Numbered from the stretch's first letter, positions 14,871 to 25,412 are shown. The stretch is 64,000 bases of DNA from Pelagerythrobacter sp041912895 (GCF_041912895.1 NZ_JAYSGI010000002.1:496001-560000); one strand, 5' to 3'. Numbers and translations: made by a program. The notes: generated from the sequence alone by a model not told the origin.

Positions 14871-15272
14871 TCAGAGGCTCTCCGGGCCGAACGCGTCGGG
14901 CAACAAAGTACTGAGCCGGGTGCGGCGCACCTCTGAAGGCCCGACGCAGAGGATCTCCGGGTCGGTCCCGCCGAGCGCGGCGAGTTCGTGGAGCACCTGC
15001 CGGCACCGGCCGCACGGGGTGATCGGATCGATTCCCGGTCCGGTGACCGCGACCGCCTCCAGCCCGCCGCGCACCCCGTCCGCCATCGCCTTCGCCACCG
15101 CCACCGTCTCGGCGCACAGCGCGAGGCCGTAGCTGGCGTTCTCGATATTGCTGCCGGTCACCACGCTGCCGTCGGCGAAGCGCAACGCCGCGCCCACCGC
15201 GAAGTTCGAATAGGGCGAATACGAATTTCCCGCGGCCTCGCGGGCGGCGGCGATGAGGGCGTCGTCGGTCAT
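14871..15272 (-). CDS. cdd: Cytidine deaminase
   Basis: 133 aa, a tetrameric-type cytidine deaminase converting cytidine and deoxycytidine to uridine forms in pyrimidine salvage. The zinc site is CAET (Cys and catalytic Glu) near residue 55 and PCGRC near 88. The N-terminal SYSPYSNFAVGAAL is typical. ATG 15272 is used because upstream codons are not family-like. It converges on the M14 gene with a 4-nt gap. Confidence 0.93.
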   Translation of the reverse strand: MTDDALIAAAREAAGNSYSPYSNFAVGAALRFADGSVVTGSNIENASYGLALCAETVAVAKAMADGVRGGLEAVAVTGPGIDPITPCGRCRQVLHELAALGGTDPEILCVGPSEVRRTRLSTLLPDAFGPESL

Positions 15273-15294
15273 GGCGCGGCTGTAGCCGCAAAGA

Positions 15295-15996
15295 TCACGG
15301 CTGCGCCACCACCCAGCGTAGCGGGTCGTCGCTCGCGGCGGTGCGCAGCGCGGTGTTGGCGGTCCACAGCAGCCATGGCCGGCCGGCATAGTCCGGCTGG
15401 AAACGCGTGCGCGTGAGCCACAGGTTGCGTTCGAACATGCCGGCGAGGCGGTAGCGGCCCTCGAAGCCCGGATCGATCTTGAGGATCACCGGCTTGCCCG
15501 CGTGCATCTCGATCTGGTTGATGAGCGTCATCAGTTCGCTTTCGACCGCCGCGTCGCTCACCCGGTCGGGGCAGTCGTCGGCGGTGCGCGAAAGCTCGAT
15601 CGCGGGCGGCAGCAGGTCGGGGTCGCGCGGGACCATGGTGACGAAATTGGCCGATTGCCCGTCGGCCATGCTGCACGGATCGAACCGATGGACGGCGCCC
15701 ACCTGCAGGTTCGCGGTGCGGGCGGCCGAGAGATTCGCGCCGAAACGCGCGTCCTGCGCCGCCGCGCCGTCGCTGGCGTCGAGATAGGCGAAGCTCGCCC
15801 CCGTCGCGCGCAGGATGCGGAAATTGACCACGCCGTCGCCGGCGCCGACCTCCACCCCCTGATCGGGAAAGGCGGTCTCGTCCGGGCGCCAGTTCTGCAG
15901 GCCCCACCACAGCCACGCGCCACCCGCGAGCGCGACGAGCAGCACCAGCGCGAATATGCGCGCGCGCCAGCTGGCTTTCCGCCCCCTTTTCGCCAT
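15295..15996 (-). CDS. GH25 (lysozyme-like) family protein, probably degenerate
   Basis: 233 aa. One N-terminal membrane segment (ALVLLVALAGGAWLWWGL) anchors a periplasmic domain with the GH25 layout: QGVEVGAGDGVVNFRIL, ASFAYLDASDG, GAVHRFDPC, MVPRDPDLLPP, PVILKIDPGF and PWLLWT. GH25 enzymes use acidic residues in the first strand (usually GVDVS) and in a DxE motif; here these read GVEVG and AIELS, so key residues appear replaced and lytic activity is doubtful. It may bind peptidoglycan without cutting it. Just downstream of UPF0262 on the same strand. Confidence 0.72.
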   Translation of the reverse strand: MAKRGRKASWRARIFALVLLVALAGGAWLWWGLQNWRPDETAFPDQGVEVGAGDGVVNFRILRATGASFAYLDASDGAAAQDARFGANLSAARTANLQVGAVHRFDPCSMADGQSANFVTMVPRDPDLLPPAIELSRTADDCPDRVSDAAVESELMTLINQIEMHAGKPVILKIDPGFEGRYRLAGMFERNLWLTRTRFQPDYAGRPWLLWTANTALRTAASDDPLRWVVAQP

Positions 15997-16005
15997 GAGC
16001 CCCCC

Positions 16006-16500
16006 TCAGCCCTTGATATGCAGTACGCAGATCAGCGTGAACAGCCGCCGCGCGGTGGCGAAGTCGGTTTCGACCTTGCCCTCCAGCCGCTCCATCAGCA
16101 GTTCGGCCGCTCCGTTGTGAATGCCGCGCCGGGCCATGTCGATCGTCTCGATCTCCGCCGGGGTGGCCTTGCGAATCGCCTGGTAATAGCTGTCGCAGAT
16201 CGCGAAATATTCGCGGATCGGGCGGCGGAAGCGCGCGAGCCCGAGCACCAGCGTTTCCACCGGCGCTTCGGCCATGTCGCGAATCTCCAGCGCGAGCCGT
16301 CCGTCCTGCACCGACAGCGCCAGCCGGTACGGCCCGTCGTGCCCCTTCTCCACCGCGCGCAGCGGCTTGAAGGTGTTCTCCTCGATCAGATCGTAGATCG
16401 CGACCCGCCGTTCCTGCTCGACGTCGGCGTTGCGCCACAGGATCGTGTCCTGATCGAGCGCGATGTGGGCGATGCGCCAGGTGTCGGGCGGGGCGGGCAT
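16006..16500 (-). CDS. UPF0262 family protein
   Basis: 164 aa, characteristic of alphaproteobacteria: WRIAHIALDQDTILWRN, VAIYDLIEENTFKP and RPIREYFAICDSYYQAIR are hallmark blocks. Soluble. No function known to me. ATG 16500 is chosen because the conserved part starts directly after it, although the frame is open for a further 55 codons through repeat DNA. Confidence 0.9.
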   Translation of the reverse strand: MPAPPDTWRIAHIALDQDTILWRNADVEQERRVAIYDLIEENTFKPLRAVEKGHDGPYRLALSVQDGRLALEIRDMAEAPVETLVLGLARFRRPIREYFAICDSYYQAIRKATPAEIETIDMARRGIHNGAAELLMERLEGKVETDFATARRLFTLICVLHIKG

Positions 16501-16576
16501 GATCGCGCCGCTTTCGCAGATGCGAAGGGGCCGGGGCAAGTGCTGGTTGGCGCCGAGGTGCGGGAAGGCGCTTTGA

Positions 16577-16737
16577 TTCACGCGGAGACGCGGAGGGGTC
16601 AGGGCTGATGCCGGGCGCAATTCTCGCCGCGAAGCGATGCTCGAGATCGTGCTGTCGAGACGCATCGTCGCTTCGCGAAAGTGACGAAATCAACCCCTGA
16701 GCCACGCTTCTCCGCGCCTTTGCGTCTCTGCGCGAAA
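16577..16737. repeat. Nested palindromic intergenic element (about 160 bp)
   Basis: The ends are inverted relatives: TTCACGCGGAGACGCGGAG at the left and CTCCGCGCCTTTGCGTCTC...GCGAA at the right. Inside, CGCGAAGCGATG (about 16637) pairs with CATCGTCGCTTCGCG (about 16661), and GGGGTCAGGGCTGAT with ATCAACCCCTGAGCC. The 16501-16815 gap between UPF0262 and dnaB otherwise contains nothing coding. The architecture is that of a small MITE-like or REP-type element. Confidence 0.62.
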
Positions 16738-16815
16738 CCTGTCCCCGCTATCCACAAGAGACCATGACGGTTGCACTCTTGCCATGTCGATACAGGCCTG
16801 CGCACAAGGCCGGCG

Positions 16816-18330
16816 ATGGCCGATCTAGACCTCCTGACCCGCCCCGATGCCGACGCCGCGCAGGGCCGCGCGCTGCCCGCGAATATCGAGGCGGAGGCCG
16901 CCTTTCTCGGCGCGGTGCTGATCGACAACCGGGTGATCGAGGAACTGCCGGTGGCGATTCGGCCCGAGCATTTCTTCGAGCCGGTCCACCAGCGCGTGTA
17001 CGAGCGCGTGCTGACGCTGCTCGATCGCAACGCGGTGGTCACCCCGGTGACGCTGAAGCCCTATTTCGAAGGCGACGAGGCGCTGAAGGAGCTGGGCGGG
17101 ATCACCTATCTCGCGCAGCTCACCGCCGACGGGCAGGGCCTGCTCGCCCCGCGCGAACTGGCTCAGCAGATCTACGACCTGGCGCTGCTGCGCGAACTGG
17201 TCAGCGTGGGCCGCACGCTGGTGACCGGGGCGCTCGACACCAGCGAGGACGTCGCCCCGATGGAGCGCATCGCGCAGGCCGAAGCGGACCTGTTCAAGGT
17301 GGCCGAGGGCGCATCGTCGAGCAACGAGGCATCGAGCTTCGGCATGGCGACCAACAAGGCGCTCGGCATGATCGAACTGGCGATCAATTCGGGCGGCCAC
17401 ATCTCGGGCAAGACCACCGGGCTGACCTCGATCAACGACAAGTGCGGCGGGCTGCACAACTCGGACCTCATCATCCTCGCCGGGCGGCCCGGCATGGGCA
17501 AGTCGTCGCTCGCGACCAACATCGCGTTCAATTGCGCCGACCGCCTGCTGCGCGACCGGCGCGACGAGATCGACGAAGGCAGGTCGGTCGGCGCGGGCGT
17601 CGCGCTGTTCAGCCTGGAAATGAGCGCGGACCAGCTCGCCACGCGCATCCTCGCCGAGCAGGCGGGCATCAGTTCCGAAGCGCTGCGCATGGGCAAGATC
17701 AGCCGCGACGATTTCCAGAAGCTGTCGTTTGCCAGCCAGCGGCTCGCCGAACTGCCGCTGTTCATCGACGATACGCCCGCGCTCACCATCGCCGCGCTGC
17801 GCACCCGCGCGCGGCGGCTGAAGCGCAAGCACGAGATCGGGCTGGTGATCGTCGACTACCTGCAATTGCTGCAGGGTTCGGGCCGCGCGACCGACAACCG
17901 GGTGAACGAAATCTCGGAGATCAGCCGGGGCCTCAAGACGCTGGCGAAGGAACTCGATGTGCCGGTGATCGCGCTGTCGCAGCTCAGCCGTGCGGTCGAG
18001 CAGCGCGACGACAAGCGCCCGATGCTGTCGGACCTGCGCGAATCGGGCTCGATCGAGCAGGACGCCGACATGGTGTGGTTCATCTACCGCGAGGACTACT
18101 ACGTCGCTTCGCGCGAGCCCAAGCGCCCGGTCGAGAGCGACGACGCCAAGACGCACGAGGCGCACGCCACCTGGGCGAGCGAGATGGAGCGGGTGTTCGG
18201 CCTCGCCGAGCTGATCGTCGCCAAGCAGCGCCACGGCGCGACCGGCAAGGTGCGCCTGCGGTTCGAACCGCGCATCACCCGCTTCTCCGACCTCGCCGAG
18301 GACGATCGCAGGTCGGGCGACTACGACTAG
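16816..18330 (+). CDS. dnaB: Replicative DNA helicase
   Basis: A 504-aa hexameric 5'-3' helicase of the replisome. N-terminal domain: ALPANIEAEAAFLGAVLIDN. RecA-type ATPase: Walker A GRPGMGKSS near residue 225, Walker B LVIVDYLQL near 343, then SRGLKTLAKELDVPVIALSQ and LRESGSIEQDADMVWFIYRE. No intein or insertion. ATG 16816 fits the family N-terminus; a TTG 15 codons earlier is the alternative. It lies alone after a palindromic repeat. Confidence 0.97.
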   Translation: MADLDLLTRPDADAAQGRALPANIEAEAAFLGAVLIDNRVIEELPVAIRPEHFFEPVHQRVYERVLTLLDRNAVVTPVTLKPYFEGDEALKELGGITYLAQLTADGQGLLAPRELAQQIYDLALLRELVSVGRTLVTGALDTSEDVAPMERIAQAEADLFKVAEGASSSNEASSFGMATNKALGMIELAINSGGHISGKTTGLTSINDKCGGLHNSDLIILAGRPGMGKSSLATNIAFNCADRLLRDRRDEIDEGRSVGAGVALFSLEMSADQLATRILAEQAGISSEALRMGKISRDDFQKLSFASQRLAELPLFIDDTPALTIAALRTRARRLKRKHEIGLVIVDYLQLLQGSGRATDNRVNEISEISRGLKTLAKELDVPVIALSQLSRAVEQRDDKRPMLSDLRESGSIEQDADMVWFIYREDYYVASREPKRPVESDDAKTHEAHATWASEMERVFGLAELIVAKQRHGATGKVRLRFEPRITRFSDLAEDDRRSGDYD

Positions 18331-18337
18331 GGCCGGA

Positions 18338-18853
18338 TCACGGCCCGCATTCGTACAGCCCCTGGATCGCCTGCTCGGGGCCGCCTTCGGGGGTGAAGGT
18401 AAGTGTCGCCGGGTGGAGCGGCGATTCCATGGCGATCTGCGGATCTTCGGCGAGCGGTTCGCCATCCTGCGGGGCGATGCTCAGCGACAGGCCTTCGCCG
18501 GTAAAGCGCGCACCGTCGGCCATCGCGTCGTAGCCGCCGGTGCCGTCTATCGCGACACTGACGACCTGGCCCGCATATTTTACCGCGCCGGTCGCGCCCT
18601 CCGTGCGGTCGACGTTGCCACGACCGAGGAACAGCAGGCCTTCGCCTTCGCCCTCGCGGCGGAAGCCGCACGCCAGTTCGCCTTTGAGCGCGGCCCCCGA
18701 GATATCCGACTCGCCGAGCACCTCGAGGCCCGCGGGTTCGATGGTCGCGGGCGCAGCCGGGGTGGCGGCGTCGCCGGCTGGATCGTTCGCGGGCTCCGCC
18801 CCCTCGTTGCAGGCCGCGAGGGCGAGCGCCGCGCCGAGTATCGCAATACGCAT
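18338..18853 (-). CDS. Small lipoprotein of unknown function
   Basis: 171 aa. Signal peptide with lipobox ALAAC (Cys near residue 16) and an Ala/Pro-rich linker, then a beta-rich domain containing ISGAALKGELACGFRRE and a C-terminal LYECGP; two Cys outside the lipobox could form a disulfide. ATG 18853 is preceded by AAGGAGAAATCCG. Unrecognised. It converges on dnaB with a 7-bp gap. Confidence 0.75.
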   Translation of the reverse strand: MRIAILGAALALAACNEGAEPANDPAGDAATPAAPATIEPAGLEVLGESDISGAALKGELACGFRREGEGEGLLFLGRGNVDRTEGATGAVKYAGQVVSVAIDGTGGYDAMADGARFTGEGLSLSIAPQDGEPLAEDPQIAMESPLHPATLTFTPEGGPEQAIQGLYECGP

Positions 18854-18911
18854 CGGATTTCTCCTTCGCCGCCCCCAACGCGGAAAGGCGGCGGAAGGTC
18901 CGCGCAAGGTG

Positions 18912-20084
18912 TCACAGGCCGAGGTTGAGCCGCCGGGTCACCGTGTAGTCGAGCACGCTGACGAGCAGCCAGCCGAGGTTCCAGCGCACCCGGTTCCACA
19001 GCGTCGCGCGCCGCCGATGCAGTTCGGGCGTGATTTCCTGCGAGGCGGCGACGTGGTCGGAGATGTATTCGCGCATCCGCCGGGCGAGCGCGGCGTCCTC
19101 GATCTGCAGCATCAGTTCGAGGTTGAGGTAGAGGCTGCGCATGTCGAAATTGGCGCTGCCGACATAGACCACGTCGTCCAGCACAATCAGCTTGGTGTGC
19201 AGCTTGCATGGTGTGTATTCGTAGATTTCGGCGCGCTTGCCCAGCAGATAGCCGTAGAGCGACCGGGTGGCGCCGATCGTGGCGTTGTTGTCGCTCTTGC
19301 CCGCCATCACCAGCCGCGCCTCGCCGTGCCGGGCGATCCGTCCGATCCGCCGCAGCAGCCGCTTGGGCGGTGAGAAATAGGCCATGATCATGTCGAGCCG
19401 CTTGCCCGCGATGAGATCCTGGCTGACGCAGCGCGCCCAGGTCGACAGCTCGCTCGTCGGCCCGCCGACCAGCCAGCGCGCGCCACCCTCCGCCCAGTCC
19501 CAGTTGCGCACCGCGCGCCGGATCGATCGGAAGTGGCCGCCCTTGCCGTTGGTCCACTCATCGAGCTTCGCGAACCATTCGACCATGCCCGCCACCGCGG
19601 GCCCTTCGATGGCGACGGCGAGATCGGTCCATCCGTTGCGTTCGGGCGGCTCGAAATAGCTGTCCTCGATGTTGAAGCCGCCGAACATGCCGTGCGTATC
19701 GTCGGCAATCACCATCTTCTGGTGGTTGCGGATCAGGTAGCGTTCGTTCCAGCGCTTGCCGAAGAAGCGCACCGTGGCGCCCGCGGCGGTGAGCGGGGCG
19801 AAGAACTCTTCGTCCGCGTCGGCGCCGAACCGGTCGACCACCAGCATGATGTCGACCCCGCGCCGCGCCGCCGCGGTCAGCGCATCGCATACCGCGACGC
19901 CGGTCGCATCGGTGGCGAAGATGTAGAAGCAGATCTTCAGCGATTCGCGCGCGCCCTCGATCAGCTTGAACAGCGCGGCGCGCCGATCGCGCCCGGCGGG
20001 ATAGAAGGCCAGATGCTGACCGCCCGCCTCGGTCTCGAACGGTTCCGGATCGGTAAAGCCGGAAGAGGCGGCGGGATCGGCCAT
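18912..20084 (-). CDS. Phospholipase D-like / cardiolipin synthase family protein
   Basis: 390 aa with two HKD half-sites: RNHQKMVIADDTHGMFGGFN near residue 119 and LHTKLIVLDDVVYVGSANFD near 299, the arrangement of cardiolipin synthases and related PLD enzymes. There are no clear N-terminal membrane helices of the bacterial Cls type, so a ClsB/ClsC-like or other PLD role is more likely. It would act at the membrane surface on phosphatidyl groups. The start MADPAASS at 20084 fits. Substrate assignment is inference. Confidence 0.88.
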   Translation of the reverse strand: MADPAASSGFTDPEPFETEAGGQHLAFYPAGRDRRAALFKLIEGARESLKICFYIFATDATGVAVCDALTAAARRGVDIMLVVDRFGADADEEFFAPLTAAGATVRFFGKRWNERYLIRNHQKMVIADDTHGMFGGFNIEDSYFEPPERNGWTDLAVAIEGPAVAGMVEWFAKLDEWTNGKGGHFRSIRRAVRNWDWAEGGARWLVGGPTSELSTWARCVSQDLIAGKRLDMIMAYFSPPKRLLRRIGRIARHGEARLVMAGKSDNNATIGATRSLYGYLLGKRAEIYEYTPCKLHTKLIVLDDVVYVGSANFDMRSLYLNLELMLQIEDAALARRMREYISDHVAASQEITPELHRRRATLWNRVRWNLGWLLVSVLDYTVTRRLNLGL

Positions 20085-20123
20085 TTCGCCGCCTTAGGGC
20101 GTGGTGCGACGCGGCGCAAATCC

Positions 20124-20152
20124 TTGACTCTCGCGGCCCGCGCGCCTAGCTG
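20124..20152 (+). promoter_or_regulatory. Promoter of rpoZ
   Basis: TTGACT (20124-20129), a 17-bp spacer and TAGCTG (20147-20152), 40 bp before the rpoZ start. A good sigma-70 type match. Confidence 0.65.
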
Positions 20153-20191
20153 ACCCGCTTCCCGAAAGGCTTTCAAACACCGGAGTGCCCC

Positions 20192-20536
20192 ATGGCGCGC
20201 GTTACCGTCGAAGATTGCGTCGACAAGATTCCCAACCGTTTCGATCTCGTGCTGCTGGCCGGCCAGCGCGCGCGTGAAATCTCGGGCGGCGCGGAGCTGA
20301 CGATCGATCGCGACCGCGACAAGAACCCGGTCGTCGCGCTGCGCGAAATCGCCGAGACCACGATCCGGCCCAAGGAACTGGCCGAATCGCTGACTGTGAA
20401 CCTGCAGAAGATCCTCCCCGACGACGAGGACGAGGCCGACGAGATCGGCTCGCTCAGCCAGTCGGCCGAAGCGCTGCGCATCACCGCCTCGGCCCCCGCC
20501 CGCTCGACCTCGATCGGCGCCGACTACGACGGCTGA
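20192..20536 (+). CDS. rpoZ: DNA-directed RNA polymerase omega subunit
   Basis: 114 aa. MARVTVEDCVDKIPNRFDLV and LLAGQRAREISGGAELTIDR are the conserved omega core that clamps the beta' C-terminus. The acidic C-terminal half (LPDDEDEADEIG) is variable, as usual. ATG 20192. A clear promoter precedes it and a terminator follows. Its stop region is duplicated (20528-20561). Confidence 0.95.
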   Translation: MARVTVEDCVDKIPNRFDLVLLAGQRAREISGGAELTIDRDRDKNPVVALREIAETTIRPKELAESLTVNLQKILPDDEDEADEIGSLSQSAEALRITASAPARSTSIGADYDG

Positions 20537-20561
20537 TCACGGGGGACGGCTGATCACGGGC
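20528..20561 (+). repeat. 17-bp tandem duplication spanning the rpoZ stop codon
   Basis: GACGGCTGATCACGGGG (20528-20544) is followed at once by GACGGCTGATCACGGGC. The first copy encodes the last residues and TGA of rpoZ. The second lies beyond the stop and so leaves the protein unchanged. It looks recent. Confidence 0.85.
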
Positions 20562-20579
20562 CGGAATATCCAACGTCGA

Positions 20580-20605
20580 GGGCCGCCCGCAGAGGCGGCC
20601 CTTTT
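20580..20605 (+). terminator. Intrinsic terminator of rpoZ
   Basis: 8-bp stem GGGCCGCC / GGCGGCCC with a 6-nt loop and TTTT. Confidence 0.9.
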
Positions 20606-20723
20606 CGTTTCGGCCTGCAGCGGAAAAGTCGTCGGTCGATCATTCTCGGACGTTCGACGGGCGCGCGGAGCGGCTTGACGATTTCCCGTCGCGCGCCGCC
20701 GGGAAACCGTCGAGCGCGATCGC

Positions 20724-21725
20724 ATGGTTTCCCAGCAGATCGATCGAACGCCGACCGGTGAGGAAATCGCTTTCCTGCATCGCCTGGACAGCGTCGAGCG
20801 CGAGACGATCGTGGTCGCGACGGACCGGTCGCGCCTGGCCGGGGCCAGCTTTCTCGATGGCCGCGAAACCTTCTGGCGCGATCAGGCCTTCCGGCCGCTG
20901 GACCTGACGCGACGGTCCGCGCGCAAGGCCACGCGCTTCGTCTTCCACGTCGGCTTCGCCGGATCGACGCTGCTCGCCCGGTTGCTCGACCGGCCGGGGC
21001 ACGTGGTTGCGTTGAAGGAGCCGCAGTGCCTGGCCGACATCGCCGGACAGCGCGAACTGATCGCGGCGGGCAGGGCCGCGGCGCCGCTCGGCCCGCTGCT
21101 CGACTATGCGCTTGCGGAACTCGGCAGCGTTAGGGACGACGACGTGACGGTCGTCGTCAAGCCGACCAATTGGGTCAATTCGCTGTTGCCCGAACTCTGC
21201 GCGCCGGGCCGGGTCACGCGCGCGGTGTTCGTGTCGATGAAGCGCCGGCACTTTCTCGGCGCGACGTTTCGCGGCGGCAACCAGCGGCTGGCCTTCTGCG
21301 CCCGCCTTGCGGCGCAGATCGCGCCGGTCGTACCGGACGGTGATGCGCTGCTGCGCTCGGCCGTCGCGGGCGGCGGCGATACGCTGGACCAGATGGCGCG
21401 GCTGATGGCGCTGCTCCACTGGTTCCAGGAATCGCTGTTCGACGCGGCGATCGCGCGCAACGGCTGGCCGGTGGACACGCGGATCGACTTCGAGAAGATC
21501 GTCGCCGATCCCGAAGCCGCGGTCCGCCGCGCCCGGGAATGTCTGGACCTGCCGCCGCTGCCGGGCGCGCCCGAGCGCGCCGCCATCCTGATGAAACGTC
21601 ACACGAAAGATCCGTCGAGCGCCTTCCGCCCGGCCAAGCGCGCGCGCGAAGATCAGGCGGTCGAAGAGCACCACGGAGCCCGATTCGATGCGGCGCTCGA
21701 CTGGCTCGAGGCGAACGTCCGATAG
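20724..21725 (+). CDS. Sulfotransferase-like P-loop protein
   Basis: 333 aa. A P-loop-type FHVGFAGSTLLARLLDRPG near residue 75 and a following ALKEPQCLADI block resemble bacterial sulfotransferase-like proteins, in which the loop binds the 5'-phosphosulfate of PAPS. RAVFVSMKRRHFL near residue 170 could be the 3'-phosphate binding part. The true substrate or even sulfotransfer is not certain; kinase-like use of the P-loop is the alternative. Soluble, single gene after the rpoZ terminator. No strong ribosome site before ATG 20724. Confidence 0.72.
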   Translation: MVSQQIDRTPTGEEIAFLHRLDSVERETIVVATDRSRLAGASFLDGRETFWRDQAFRPLDLTRRSARKATRFVFHVGFAGSTLLARLLDRPGHVVALKEPQCLADIAGQRELIAAGRAAAPLGPLLDYALAELGSVRDDDVTVVVKPTNWVNSLLPELCAPGRVTRAVFVSMKRRHFLGATFRGGNQRLAFCARLAAQIAPVVPDGDALLRSAVAGGGDTLDQMARLMALLHWFQESLFDAAIARNGWPVDTRIDFEKIVADPEAAVRRARECLDLPPLPGAPERAAILMKRHTKDPSSAFRPAKRAREDQAVEEHHGARFDAALDWLEANVR

Positions 21726-21768
21726 CGCGCCCTTCCATCGGCGCCCGGCCGGGACTAGAAGCCGGCGG

Positions 21769-22848
21769 ATGAGTGGGGACATCGGCGAGAGCATGGCGGA
21801 TATCGCCACCGGTGCGATGGCGGCGCGGGCGGCGGAGCCGCGTGCGGGCGAAACGGTGCCGGGACCCGGCGGGCATACGGCGGAAAGCGCCTGCCTCAAT
21901 TGCGGCACGCCGCTGGCCGGGCCGCATTGCCACCAGTGCGGGCAACGCGCGCACGTCCACCGCACGCTGAGCGCGTTCTTCCACGATCTGCTGCACGGCG
22001 TGCTCCATTTCGAAGGCAAGACCTGGCGCACGGTGCCGCTGCTGGTGTGGAAGCCGGGCAAGCTGACGCGCGAATACATCGACGGCAGGCGTGCTAGCTA
22101 CGTCAGCCCGATCGCGCTGTTCCTGTTCGTGGTGTTCCTCAGCTACGCGCTGTTCAGCGCGCTCGGCGGATCGCAGGCGTTCGAGCCGGACGTCAACGCG
22201 ATGGAGCAGGTGAAATCCGCCTATGCCGCAAACGAACGCCAGCTCGCCGAGCTGCAGACGCAGCGCGAGGCGGAGAGCGGCGACGCGGCCGAAGTCGCCG
22301 AGATCGACGAGCGGATCGCGTCGCTGCGCGAGGATCAGCAGGGGCTGGAGATGGTGCTTGGCGGCGTCGGCAGCGAGTTCGAGACCAGTTTCCGCGAAGG
22401 GTTCGAGCGCAATCCGCTTCCCGCAGGCAACGAACTGACCGCGGCGTGGAACAAGATCACCCAGAACCCGCAGCTCGCGATCTACAAGCTGCAGACCAAC
22501 GCCTACAAGTTCAGCTGGATGCTGATCCCGCTCAGCGTGCCGTTCGTATGGCTGATGTTTCCCTTCTCGCGCCGGTTCCGCGGCTACGACCACACCGTCT
22601 TCACCACCTATTCGATCACCTTCATGATCGCGCTGGTGGCGGTGAGCAGCCTGCTGTTCTTCGTCGGCGCGCCGGTGCTGTGCGGGCTGCTGCTGTGCTA
22701 CGCGCCGTGGCACATGTACCGCCAGATCCGCGGCACTTACGGCACCAGCCGGATCGGCGCGATCCTGCGGATGCTGGTGCTGAGCGTGTTCGCGTGGATC
22801 GCGATCAGCCTGTTCGTGATGGGGATCGGCTGGATGGCCGGGCACTGA
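21769..22848 (+). CDS. DUF3667 zinc-ribbon membrane protein
   Basis: 359 aa. An N-terminal zinc ribbon CLNCGTPLAGPHCHQCGQ (near residues 44-61) and the DUF3667 signature FEGKTWRTVPLL...PGKLTREYIDGRRASYVSP lead to a first membrane helix (ALFLFVVFLSYALF). A charged, partly coiled-coil domain (about 145-230) is followed by three or four more helices. Known only as an uncharacterised family of inner-membrane proteins. The ATG at 21769 is used; ATG 21793 is possible. Confidence 0.85.
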   Translation: MSGDIGESMADIATGAMAARAAEPRAGETVPGPGGHTAESACLNCGTPLAGPHCHQCGQRAHVHRTLSAFFHDLLHGVLHFEGKTWRTVPLLVWKPGKLTREYIDGRRASYVSPIALFLFVVFLSYALFSALGGSQAFEPDVNAMEQVKSAYAANERQLAELQTQREAESGDAAEVAEIDERIASLREDQQGLEMVLGGVGSEFETSFREGFERNPLPAGNELTAAWNKITQNPQLAIYKLQTNAYKFSWMLIPLSVPFVWLMFPFSRRFRGYDHTVFTTYSITFMIALVAVSSLLFFVGAPVLCGLLLCYAPWHMYRQIRGTYGTSRIGAILRMLVLSVFAWIAISLFVMGIGWMAGH

Positions 22849-22854
22849 TGCCGG

Positions 22855-23139
22855 TCAGCCGCGCGGGGGATACTGCTGGCGGCTGTGGATCACGTTGACG
22901 ATTTCGACCGCTTCGTCGGTCAGGCGGAAGACGAGAATGTAGTTGGGATGGGCAACCGCTTCGCGCGTATCCTCGATGCGGCCTTTGCGGTAGGCGCGCG
23001 GGGCATAAACGATGCGCTCCGCACAAGCGCGGATTCTCGCTTGGAGCCTGATCGCCGCCGCTATGTCGCGATCGCCGACGTAGTCGATGATATCCTCAAG
23101 CTCTTCCAGAGCGCGTTCACGCCAGATGACGCGAATCAC
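22855..23139 (-). CDS. Type II toxin, RelE/ParE family
   Basis: 94 aa. VIWRERALEELEDIIDYV, APRAYRKGR..TREAVAHPNY and ILVFRLTDEAVEIVNVIHSR follow the ParE/RelE pattern (long N-terminal helix hairpin, then a beta sheet ending in IHSRQQYP). Sequence alone does not tell ribosome-dependent RNase from gyrase poison; the overall look is ParE-like. The GTG start at 23139 overlaps the antitoxin TGA (GTGA), the usual order antitoxin first. Confidence 0.88.
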   Translation of the reverse strand: MIRVIWRERALEELEDIIDYVGDRDIAAAIRLQARIRACAERIVYAPRAYRKGRIEDTREAVAHPNYILVFRLTDEAVEIVNVIHSRQQYPPRG

Positions 23140-23315
23140 CTACGCGCGGCCACTCGATCCAGATGCGCTTGGATCCGCGCCATCGCCTCGTCATGCGGCA
23201 CCGGCGGGCGCGGGTCGGCGAGCGAGGCGGCGACCTTGGCGCGGAACCAGCGGTCGTAGGCGGCCGCTTCCTCCTCGGTCTCGAATTCCGAGACGATGGG
23301 CGAGAGCTTGCTCAT
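23136..23315 (-). CDS. Type II antitoxin partner of the ParE/RelE-like toxin
   Basis: 59 aa: MSKLSPIVSEFETEEEAA, then YDRWFRAKVAASLADPRPPV and HDEAMARIQAHLDRVAARR. Composition and length fit short antitoxins of the RelB/ParD neighbourhood, and SEFxTxEEAxxYDxWFRxKV is a recurrent antitoxin motif. It may be mostly disordered and neutralise by wrapping the toxin. It lies just upstream and overlaps the toxin by 4 nt. No separate DNA-binding domain is obvious. Confidence 0.82.
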   Translation of the reverse strand: MSKLSPIVSEFETEEEAAAYDRWFRAKVAASLADPRPPVPHDEAMARIQAHLDRVAARR

Positions 23316-23372
23316 GGCCGCACGATACCGCAGGTCGCCCCGGTTTGCCAGCGAGCGGTGCTCAGCGTCCGC

Positions 23373-25331
<1,959 letters not shown>

Positions 25332-25412
25332 CGCAGAAAGAATCCTTTCACCGCGCAATGTAGGCGCGGGCGGGTGAATGGCAAGATAACGCGAGGCGGA
25401 GCGCGCCGCCCG

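Noticed and set aside
20124..20536. Stringent-response unit rpoZ-spoT
   Set aside because: rpoZ is followed by a terminator and a sulfotransferase-like gene; no spoT/rsh gene is present in the window.
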